This document shows positions 1 through 6,981 of a stretch of 64,000 nucleotides of DNA, in pieces. The notes under the pieces were generated by a model. That model did not search any database, was not told where the DNA came from, and saw nothing but the letters and a program-made list of their open reading frames with translations. Made by a program: the position numbers and the translations under genes. Numbering within the stretch: position 1 is the first letter of the stretch; each line of letters opens with the position of its first letter. This DNA comes from Clostridiales bacterium (lineage in GTDB: Bacteria > Bacillota > Clostridia > Oscillospirales > Oscillospiraceae): NCBI GenBank assembly GCA_022768185.1, contig JALEMS010000023.1, positions 41,711 to 105,710 on the forward strand, in the 5' to 3' direction.

Positions 1-1305
1 CGCTGCCACGCTGCGCAGCTTCTCCGGCAGGCGGGAAAAGAGCTTTTTGCCGAGCGGCATGGATGCAAAAACGGCGATGGCAAGAATCAGCCCGAACGCG
101 CCGAGGTTAAACAGATCCTCCGGCGCAAACAAGCCGGCCCCCCCGAAGAACATTGCCCGGTAATAATCAAACGCCTGTCCCACGCTGTTGAGCTGGAAGA
201 GCACCCAGCCGCATACCGCAATCAGCAGCGTGTAAATATGACCCACGGCGGGCGCTTTTTTAAGCCACTTGAGCAGAAACAGCTTCTCAAGGATAAGAAA
301 CACCGCGTAATACAATCCCCAGAGAAGGAAGGTCCAGTTTGCACCGTGCCAGAAGCCGGTGAGCGCCCAGACGACCAGAATATTGAAAATCTGCCGTGCG
401 CGGCCCTTACGGTTGCCGCCGAGGGGAATGTAGACGTAATCGCGGAACCATGTGCCCAGACTGATGTGCCAACGGCGCCAAAATTCGGTAACGCTGGAGG
501 ACAGGTAGGGGTAATCAAAGTTTTCCTTAAATTCGAAGCCCAGCATACGGCCCAGACCGATGGCCATGTCGGAATAGCCGGAGAAGTCAAAGTAAATCTG
601 CAGAGCGAAGGCGATAATACCGAGCCACGCACCCAGACACGTCAGCTCTCCCGGCGCCTTGGCGGCATAAAAGTCCCACAGTGCACCGATGTTATTGGCG
701 ATGAGCACCTTTTTCCCAAGCCCCACGGCAAAGCGGCGCACACCGGAGGCAAACTGCTCTGCGCTGTTGGCACGGAAGCCCAGCTGGTCGGCCACATCCT
801 TGTAGCGCACGATCGGACCGGCAATCAGCTGCGGAAACAGTGCGACAAACGTACCGAAGCTGATGAAGTTCTTCTGTACGTCAGCGTCGCCTCGGTAGAC
901 GTCGATGGGGTAGGACATGGTCTGGAACGTATAGAACGAGATGCCGATGGGCAGCTCCAGGGCCAGCAGCGGCAGGCTGCAGAACGGCAGTTGATTGAGT
1001 GTTTCGGCAAACAGATCGTAATACTTGAAGAACATCAGCATTCCGAGGTTCACCACGGTGTTGACCAGCAGGATTCGGCGCGCTTTTTTGTCTTCCTGCC
1101 GGTATCGGTATACCAGGCGGCCGCTGACGTAGTTGACGCAGATGGAAAACAGCATCAACAGGATGTAGACCGGCTCGCCCCATCCGTAAAACACAAAGTT
1201 TACGATAAACAGCCAGAGATTGCGCCATTTGACGGGGACAATGTAGTATACTGCCAGAACAATCGGCAGATAGAGGAACAAAAATAAAATACTGGAAAAG
1301 ACCAT
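1..1305 (-). CDS. MBOAT-family O-acyltransferase (AlgI/DltB-like), 3' end beyond the window
   Basis: Reading the minus strand from the ATG at 1305 gives an uninterrupted frame of 435 codons that runs off the left edge. The N-terminus is hydrophobic (MVFSSILFLFLYLPIVLAV) and many membrane segments follow. Hallmark MBOAT motifs are visible: PQLIAGPIVRY, IYFDFSGYSDMAIG, then FWRRWHISLGTWFRDY and GFWHGANWTF, the last carrying the presumed active-site His. Such proteins move acyl groups, usually acetyl, across the membrane onto cell-surface polymers and often work with an SGNH-type partner. A candidate partner lies at 35830-36864 but is not adjacent. The family call is firm; the acceptor polymer is unknown. 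The weak ribosome binding site (aaagag) leaves the exact start slightly uncertain. Confidence 0.93.
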   Translation of the reverse strand, partial: MVFSSILFLFLYLPIVLAVYYIVPVKWRNLWLFIVNFVFYGWGEPVYILLMLFSICVNYVSGRLVYRYRQEDKKARRILLVNTVVNLGMLMFFKYYDLFAETLNQLPFCSLPLLALELPIGISFYTFQTMSYPIDVYRGDADVQKNFISFGTFVALFPQLIAGPIVRYKDVADQLGFRANSAEQFASGVRRFAVGLGKKVLIANNIGALWDFYAAKAPGELTCLGAWLGIIAFALQIYFDFSGYSDMAIGLGRMLGFEFKENFDYPYLSSSVTEFWRRWHISLGTWFRDYVYIPLGGNRKGRARQIFNILVVWALTGFWHGANWTFLLWGLYYAVFLILEKLFLLKWLKKAPAVGHIYTLLIAVCGWVLFQLNSVGQAFDYYRAMFFGGAGLFAPEDLFNLGAFGLILAIAVFASMPLGKKLFSRLPEKLRSVAA

Positions 1306-1358
1306 CAGCTCAAACTCTTTCTGAAAGTTTACATAATTTATAAAAATGGAGTTTTATG

Positions 1359-1922
1359 TTATTCCTCAAAGGGGCTGTCCTCTGTGCCTGTCGCATCCGG
1401 CAGGCGACGCCCCATACAAAAACGCCAGAGACGCTGCTGATCTTCGATGGCGGCATATCCGATGCCGACCCGGGGACGCGGTACAATTTCGAAGCGCTGT
1501 CCATCATCCTCAAGCCGCAATGCGTCATTTCCGTTCAGCTCCTGGCGGTTAAATGCGTCCTTTTCAATCTGCAGACGGCGGGTGAGCCGTCCGGGGCCTT
1601 CCGCATCCACGCAGGCGCGGATCAGCACCGCCTGCGGGCTGCCCACCGGCCCGGTAACGATGTTGAGCAGGTGATGTATGCCGTAGCAGAGGTAGACATA
1701 GAGCGTACCGCCGTGCCGATAGAGCACCTCCGTGCGCTGCGTGCGGCCTTTGTGGGCATGACAGGCGGTGTCCTCCTCGCCGCGGTAGGCCTCTGTTTCG
1801 CTGATGCGCAGGGAAACGGTACTTCCGTCCGGCAGACGGCGAACGAGGAGCCTGCCGACCAGCGCAGGGGCGACCTCCAGGCAGTCCCGTTCAAAAAAAC
1901 TTTGGGGAATCCGTGTATTCAT
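1359..1922 (-). CDS. 3-methyladenine DNA glycosylase (AAG/MPG family)
   Basis: A 187-residue protein starting MNTRIPQSFFERD. It matches the AAG/MPG fold family: LVGRLLVRRL, ISETEAYRGEEDTACHA (with the catalytic Glu region), YVYLCYGIHHLLNIVTG, and the C-terminal RPRVGIGYA stretch. The enzyme excises alkylated or deaminated purines such as 3-methyladenine and hypoxanthine and starts base-excision repair in the cytoplasm. The length is normal for bacterial members. It lies 81 bases downstream of the Xer recombinase gene on the same strand and may be co-transcribed with it; I saw no terminator between them. Confidence 0.93.
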   Translation of the reverse strand: MNTRIPQSFFERDCLEVAPALVGRLLVRRLPDGSTVSLRISETEAYRGEEDTACHAHKGRTQRTEVLYRHGGTLYVYLCYGIHHLLNIVTGPVGSPQAVLIRACVDAEGPGRLTRRLQIEKDAFNRQELNGNDALRLEDDGQRFEIVPRPRVGIGYAAIEDQQRLWRFCMGRRLPDATGTEDSPFEE

Positions 1923-2003
1923 GGTTCAACTCCGGAAAGGATTTTCAAAATTATACCATTCGTTCCGGTGCTTGTCCATACGGTAAGGATACCGGAGCTG
2001 CCA

Positions 2004-3029
2004 TTATGTTTTCTTTTTTTCTTGCTCGTCATTGTCGGGATGGAAGCTGCCCAGCGGGTTTGCATTTGCGGCAATGCGCAGCTCTGTGTTGTCGACATGT
2101 GTGTAGATCTGTGTGGTGTTGAGGTGCTCATGGCCCAAAAGCTCCTGCAGCGTTCGTACGTCGACGCCATTTCCCAGCATCAGCGTAGCGGCAGTGTGGC
2201 GCAGCTTGTGAGCGGAGTATTTCTCTGCGTCCAGTCCGGCCGCCAGCAGCGATTTTTTCACCATGCTGTGGACGGTCTCACGGCTCATGCGGGTGCGGCG
2301 GTTGGAGAGAAACAGTGCGTTCTGGTCGATAGCGGCAACGGTACGGCGCTCAATGAGGTAGTCGTTGATGGCTTCGGCTGTGGCGTCGTTGAGGTAGACC
2401 ACCCGTTCCTTACCGCCCTTGCCGCGTACACGCAGATGGTCAGCGCGGATATCGGACAGATTGAGTCCCACGATCTCGGAGATACGCAGGCCGCAGTTCA
2501 AAAAAATGGTGAGGATGCAATAATCCCGCGCCTTGTTTTTTGTGTCAACGGAGGAAAGCAGACGCCGGCTTTCCTCGAGCGTGAGGCAGCGGGGGAGCGT
2601 TTTGGGAATTTTGGGGGCATCCATATCCTGCAGCGGGTTTTCATCCAGCAGGCGGGCCTTCGTTGTGAGGTATTTATAGAAGCTGCGAATGGAAGCAATT
2701 TTCCGCGCGCGGGAAACGGCGGACAGGCCATACTCCTGCTGACGGCTGCGGGCGTTGCGCACACGGTCGCGGCTGAGGTAGGCCAGAAAATCATAAACCT
2801 CGGTCACGGTGACGCAGCCGACGAAGGCGAGGTCGACGTCCTGAATGGAGATCTCACTGAGCGGCGTGCCTTTGGGTACGAGGCCGCGGTGCAGCTTCAG
2901 ATAACGGAAGAAGGTGCGCAGGTCAAGGTAATATTCGTCGACCGTCGTTTTGGCGTGTCCCTTGATGGTTTCGTGATAATTCAAAAAGTCTGTCAACAGT
3001 CTGGGCGCATCGGCCCGATAATCCTGCAC
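2004..3029 (-). CDS. Tyrosine recombinase, XerC/XerD-like
   Basis: I chose the GTG at 3029 as start because AAAGGCGGTG lies at ribosome-binding distance; the open frame continues upstream through sequence that does not look coding. The 341-residue product has an N-terminal SAM-like core-binding domain (about 10-130) and a C-terminal catalytic domain. Visible catalytic motifs are CGLRISEIVGL (first Arg), SAHKLRHTAAT (His and Arg) and LGHEHLNTTQIYTH (His and nucleophilic Tyr). It resembles the Clostridia Xer group rather than a phage integrase. The likely role is chromosome dimer resolution or site-specific recombination. A 28-bp dif-like palindrome lies about 110 bases upstream (3138-3165). 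No second Xer gene is in the window. Confidence 0.9.
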   Translation of the reverse strand: MQDYRADAPRLLTDFLNYHETIKGHAKTTVDEYYLDLRTFFRYLKLHRGLVPKGTPLSEISIQDVDLAFVGCVTVTEVYDFLAYLSRDRVRNARSRQQEYGLSAVSRARKIASIRSFYKYLTTKARLLDENPLQDMDAPKIPKTLPRCLTLEESRRLLSSVDTKNKARDYCILTIFLNCGLRISEIVGLNLSDIRADHLRVRGKGGKERVVYLNDATAEAINDYLIERRTVAAIDQNALFLSNRRTRMSRETVHSMVKKSLLAAGLDAEKYSAHKLRHTAATLMLGNGVDVRTLQELLGHEHLNTTQIYTHVDNTELRIAANANPLGSFHPDNDEQEKKKT

Positions 3030-3433
3030 GGGAATTTCACCGCCTTTTCTGTGGCGTTTGATCGGATGGAGTGGTCGGCGCGCTGCGTGGATGCCGGGAA
3101 GAGAGAGGCTGCAAGCCAAATTGCTGCCACACATAAAATTAAACAAAATAAAAATTTTGTTTAATTTAGGGGGGTGCAGCAAGGATTCAAGGGGGGCTGG
3201 ACAGCGTGCGATGCTTCAGATCGTCTGCAGCGCGGCCTCTGTCTGCCCAGGATGCTGCAGCTGCATACGATTCTTAGATTGTTCTTAAGCTGCAAATTAC
3301 ATTATAACAGGAATATCGGTCTTTGTAAACGAAGCCGGATCTGCAGATCTGCTGCCTGCAGCCGGTTCTGCTGTTTTGCGATCGAAGGTTAAATATTTAA
3401 CGTTTTAAATATAAGACGAGGCGCTCCCGCCTG
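3030..3433. other. 404-base intergenic region between radA and the Xer gene
   Basis: This gap holds no convincing gene. It is unusually AT-rich in two places: the palindrome at 3136-3167 and a second perfect 14-bp palindrome, GTTAAATATTTAAC, at 3388-3401, just past the radA stop. Between them lies ordinary mixed sequence rich in CTGCAG words. It must contain the Xer promoter on the minus strand, but I could not place one with confidence, and no clear GC-rich terminator follows radA. Confidence 0.6.
3136..3167. repeat. AT-rich perfect inverted repeat, dif-like recombination-site candidate
   Basis: The 14-base arms AAATTAAACAAAAT (3136-3149) and ATTTTGTTTAATTT (3154-3167) are perfect inverted copies around four A residues. 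Read as a Xer site, it divides into 11-6-11 (3138-3148, 3149-3154, 3155-3165). The right arm TTTTGTTTAAT matches 9 of 11 positions of the E. coli dif XerD arm TTATGTTAAAT. It lies upstream of the Xer gene. It could instead be an operator or an AT-rich terminator. Confidence 0.4.
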
Positions 3434-4795
3434 TCAACTCAGGACGGCGGCGAGCGCTTCGCGGATGTTTTTGACCGGAATAAGCGTCAACTTGTCCGGA
3501 CAAGCTACTTCGCTGCGGATATGCGCCGGGATGACACAACGCCGCAGGCCCAGGCGGGCAATTTCGGTCAGGCGCTGGTTGATGGCCGTAACGCTGCGAA
3601 TCTCTCCGGTCAGACCGACCTCGCCAACCGCTGCCAGATCGTTTCCCAATGGGATGTCCCGTGCGCTTGAGGCGATGGCCAGTACGGCGGCCAGGTCTGC
3701 CGCAGGCTCGTCCAGCGTCAGGCCGCCGATGACGTTGATATATGCATCGCACCCACCCAGCGCCAGCCCGCCGCGCTTTTCCAGAACGGCCAGCAGGAGC
3801 ATGGCGCGGTTATAGTCCAGGCCGTTGGAATTCCTGCGGGCTACGTTGAAGCCCGACGGCGTCACCAGTGCCTGCACCTCGGCCAGCAGCGGTCGTGTGC
3901 CCTCGATGATACAGGCCACACAGGTACCCGGCGCGTTGCCGGGCCGACCGGACAGCAGCATCTCAGACGGGTTTTCCACGCCGCGCAGTCCGCGCTCTGC
4001 CATTTCGAACACGCCCAGCTCATTGGTGGAGCCAAACCGGTTTTTGGCAGCGCGCAGCAGGCGGAAGCTGGTGGTGCGTTCGCCCTCAAAATACAGCACA
4101 CAGTCAACCATGTGCTCAAGCACGCGCGGGCCGGCAATTGCGCCGTCCTTGTTGACGTGTCCGACGAGAAACGCCGTAAAGCCCTGTACCTTGGCCAGCC
4201 GCATCACGCTCATGGCGCATTCCTTCACCTGCGGCACGCTGCCGGCTGCGCTGGCCAGCTCCGGAGCGTACATGGTCTGCACGGAATCGATGATGACCAG
4301 TGTCGGCGACAGATCGTCGATCACAGTGCAGATGTCTGTCAGATTGGTCTCCGAGAGAATGAACAGCTGCTCTGAGGCTACGCCCAGACGCTTTGCGCGC
4401 ATTTTCAGCTGACGGCAGCTTTCCTCGCCGGTGACATACAGGATCTTCTCCTGCTGGGCCAGACCGCACATTTGCAGCAACAGCGTAGACTTGCCGATGC
4501 CCGGCGCACCGCCGACAAGTACGACCGAGCCGCGTACTGCGCCGCCGCCCAGCACACGGTCAAACTCGGAGATGCCGGTGGAGAAGCGCAGCTCCTCCCC
4601 TTCATCCAGCTCGTTGAGCCGTTTTGGCACGGGCCGCGGGCCGACCGCCGCCTTCCGCGCTGCGCCCTTGGGCGCAGCCGGCTGGACAGGCGCTTCCTCC
4701 ATGGTGTTCCATGCGCCGCAGGCCGGACATTTTCCCTGCCATTTCGCCGTTTCCGCACCGCATTCCGAGCAGAAAAAAATGGTCTTTTGTTTCAT
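3434..4795 (-). CDS. radA: DNA repair protein RadA (Sms)
   Basis: A 453-residue protein with the full RadA layout: an N-terminal zinc finger (CSECG...CPACGAW, residues 9-30), a RecA-like ATPase with Walker A GGAPGIGKSTLLLQM near residue 95, the RadA-specific KNRFGSTNELG motif, and a Lon-like C-terminal domain (about 330-453). RadA is a branch-migration helicase that processes recombination intermediates with RecA. Length and start are typical, with ATG at 4795. The amidase gene ends 6 bases upstream, so the two may be co-transcribed on the minus strand. Confidence 0.97.
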   Translation of the reverse strand: MKQKTIFFCSECGAETAKWQGKCPACGAWNTMEEAPVQPAAPKGAARKAAVGPRPVPKRLNELDEGEELRFSTGISEFDRVLGGGAVRGSVVLVGGAPGIGKSTLLLQMCGLAQQEKILYVTGEESCRQLKMRAKRLGVASEQLFILSETNLTDICTVIDDLSPTLVIIDSVQTMYAPELASAAGSVPQVKECAMSVMRLAKVQGFTAFLVGHVNKDGAIAGPRVLEHMVDCVLYFEGERTTSFRLLRAAKNRFGSTNELGVFEMAERGLRGVENPSEMLLSGRPGNAPGTCVACIIEGTRPLLAEVQALVTPSGFNVARRNSNGLDYNRAMLLLAVLEKRGGLALGGCDAYINVIGGLTLDEPAADLAAVLAIASSARDIPLGNDLAAVGEVGLTGEIRSVTAINQRLTEIARLGLRRCVIPAHIRSEVACPDKLTLIPVKNIREALAAVLS

Positions 4796-4801
4796 ATGGC
4801 G

Positions 4802-5539
4802 TTATGCACTCCGTGATTGGCTGGAATACTGCACACATGCAGCAGTCAGCACCACAGCGGTCTTCAGCCGGTAGTCTGCCTGCTGCAGCAGTGCGCATTC
4901 CGCAGGATTGGACAGAAAGCCGCACTCGACCAGAATGGCCGGGCAGCGCACATGCTTCATCAGATAAATGCTTGATGGAATCTGGATGGCCGTGCGGATG
5001 TTCTGGGGATACAGCACGTCGGTCATTGTCTGCTGCGTCAGCTCACCCAGCTGGCGGCTGCCCTCTGTTGCAGCGTAAAACACCTGCGGCCCGCGCGGAC
5101 CGGAGGCGGGATATTTATTCTGATGCACGCTCAGCAGAATACCGTGCTCGACCGCATTGATGAGTGCGACACGTGCCTTCTGATCGGCAGCCTTGCGGCT
5201 GGCGGTGGTTCTTGCACTATCCGGATATTCGATCATATCAGATGTGCGCGTCATTACGGTCGGAACGCCGCAAAAGCGAGACAGCGCGTCGATACGCTGC
5301 GCAATATCCAGATTGATCTCGCTTTCTTTTGTGCCGTCGGGTGCAACAGCACCGCCGTCCTCTCCACCGTGACCGGGATCGATGATGAGAACCTCCTGCG
5401 GCGTTTGCTGTGCCAGAACAGCGACGGTATCCGGCTCTTCCTGCTCCAGAACGGCGCCAATGGCGCTGATGAGAAGGATAAAACCGACGGCGGCGAACAG
5501 ATATTTCATCAGTCTGGACAAACGGATCGTCATATACAT
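4802..5539 (-). CDS. cwlD: N-acetylmuramoyl-L-alanine amidase, CwlD-like (Amidase_3)
   Basis: The start is set at ATG 5539, nine bases after GGAGGG; an ATG closer to that site is out of frame. The product is 245 residues: a signal anchor (MKYLFAAVGFILLISAIGAV) followed by an Amidase_3 domain. Zinc and catalytic residues are in place: IIDPGHGGEDGG (His), KESEINLDIA (Glu), LLSVHQNKY (His) and LVECGFLSNPAE (Glu). Proteins of this size and arrangement in spore formers are CwlD, which removes peptide side chains from spore cortex muramic acid before muramic delta-lactam formation. The amidase family is secure; the CwlD assignment is inferred from size and sporulation background. Confidence 0.85.
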   Translation of the reverse strand: MYMTIRLSRLMKYLFAAVGFILLISAIGAVLEQEEPDTVAVLAQQTPQEVLIIDPGHGGEDGGAVAPDGTKESEINLDIAQRIDALSRFCGVPTVMTRTSDMIEYPDSARTTASRKAADQKARVALINAVEHGILLSVHQNKYPASGPRGPQVFYAATEGSRQLGELTQQTMTDVLYPQNIRTAIQIPSSIYLMKHVRCPAILVECGFLSNPAECALLQQADYRLKTAVVLTAACVQYSSQSRSA

Positions 5540-5607
5540 ATCATGACACCCTCCCCTCTGCAGTAAGCTATGAGGCGAGGGCGTCATTGATGACGGTTTG
5601 TCCGATT

Positions 5608-6798
5608 TTATTCAGAGAGAAACGCTTCCAGGCGGCGCAGACCCTCCTGAATGGTTTCCATTGAGGAGGCATAGGTCCAACGCACGAAATTCGGCAGGCC
5701 GAAGCTGGTGCAGGATACAACAGCGACCAGGCTTGTCTCCAGAAATGCCATGGCAAAATCATCCGCGTTGTGGATGACGCGTCCGCCAAGCGTGCGGCCA
5801 ATGAGCCGGTCAATGTTCATCATCACATAAAACGCGCCCTGCGGCATGAGGCAGGAGACACCGTCAATTTGGTTCATATGCTCGACCAGATAGGTGCGCC
5901 GCTGCTCGAAGACCCGCCGCATCTGCTCAACGCTCTCCTGCGGGCCGTTGACAGCCTCAAGCGCTGCCCACTGACTGATGGTGGAGGGCGCGCCCGTGGA
6001 GTGACTGAGATAGTTGCTCATCACGCGGGCAATCTCCGGATTGCTGGCAGTGAAGCCGATGCGCCAGCCGGTCATGGCATAGGTCTTGGAAACGCCGTTG
6101 ACGAGAATGGTACGCTCCTTGATCTCCTCACTCAGCGAAGCCACGCTGACGAAGCGGTTGTCATCGTAGACCAGCTTATAATAGATCTCATCCGCAAGAA
6201 TATACAGATCGTGACGGACGCAGACGTCGGCCAGCGCGCGCAGCTCATCCTCGCTGTAGAGCATGCCGGTGGGGTTGGAGGGATTATTGATGATGACCAG
6301 CTTGGTCTTTTCCGTGACGGCAGCCTCCAGCTGCTCGGGCGTAATCTTGAAATGCTGCGCTTCCCCTGCCGTGACAATGACAGGAACTGCGCCTGCCATG
6401 CGAATCATTTCACAGTAGCTCACCCAGTATGGTCCGGGCAGGATCACCTCATCGCCGGGGTTGCACAGCGCGCAGAGGGTAATATAAATACCGTGCTTTG
6501 CGCCGCTTGCCACAACGATCTGTGTATGGTCATACTGGACGCCGCAGTCTGCCTTCAGGCGCGCGGCGATGGCCTTCCGAAGCGGAATGATGCCGGCAGA
6601 CGGCGTATAGCGTGTTTTTCCTTCTTCAATGGCCCGGACGCCGGCCTCGCTGATATTGGAGGGCGTGGAAAAATCCGGCTCCCCTGCGCCGAAGCCGACG
6701 ACGTCAAGGCCGTCCGCCTTCATCTGTTTAAACAGTGTGTTGACTGCAAGCGTTGCAGAGGGCTGTATTGCCGCTGCAATGCTGGAAAGTTCCTTCAT
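5608..6798 (-). CDS. PLP-dependent aspartate aminotransferase (class I, AspB-like)
   Basis: The start is ATG 6798 behind AGGAGGCGGAGT; in-frame upstream codons precede that site. The 396-residue product is a fold-type I aminotransferase. PLP-binding motifs are present: VASGAKHGIY, NNPSNPTGMLYS, ILADEIYY and VNGVSKTYAMTGWRIGF with the Schiff-base Lys. The AGEPDFSTP and RYTPSAG motifs are typical of the Ib aspartate aminotransferase group (AspB/PatA-like). The likely reaction is reversible amino transfer between aspartate and 2-oxoglutarate. It has its own strong promoter at 6846-6874, so it begins a transcription unit leading towards the amidase and radA. Confidence 0.93.
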   Translation of the reverse strand: MKELSSIAAAIQPSATLAVNTLFKQMKADGLDVVGFGAGEPDFSTPSNISEAGVRAIEEGKTRYTPSAGIIPLRKAIAARLKADCGVQYDHTQIVVASGAKHGIYITLCALCNPGDEVILPGPYWVSYCEMIRMAGAVPVIVTAGEAQHFKITPEQLEAAVTEKTKLVIINNPSNPTGMLYSEDELRALADVCVRHDLYILADEIYYKLVYDDNRFVSVASLSEEIKERTILVNGVSKTYAMTGWRIGFTASNPEIARVMSNYLSHSTGAPSTISQWAALEAVNGPQESVEQMRRVFEQRRTYLVEHMNQIDGVSCLMPQGAFYVMMNIDRLIGRTLGGRVIHNADDFAMAFLETSLVAVVSCTSFGLPNFVRWTYASSMETIQEGLRRLEAFLSE

Positions 6799-6845
6799 AC
6801 TCCGCCTCCTGAACCTGTTCTGAAAACTCAATATCATTTGAAACG

Positions 6846-6874
6846 ATTATATTCTGCAGGATGCGGAATGTCAA
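6846..6874 (-). promoter_or_regulatory. Sigma-A-type promoter for the aminotransferase gene
   Basis: On the minus strand TTGACA (6874-6869) is followed after 17 bases by TATAAT (6851-6846). This is a perfect consensus match, about 45 bases upstream of the start codon. Confidence 0.88.
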
Positions 6875-6981
6875 TCTGCAAAAACAGCGATAATCTGACG
6901 GGTATTCGCAAGAATATTCGTCATTTGCGGAAAAAAAGACGGACTACATGCAAAAAGCAAAAATTTAGTGCAACAAAACCT

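Noticed and set aside
238..1287. 349-codon open frame on the plus strand
   Set aside because: It is the antisense shadow of the MBOAT gene, whose minus-strand reading contains clear family motifs.
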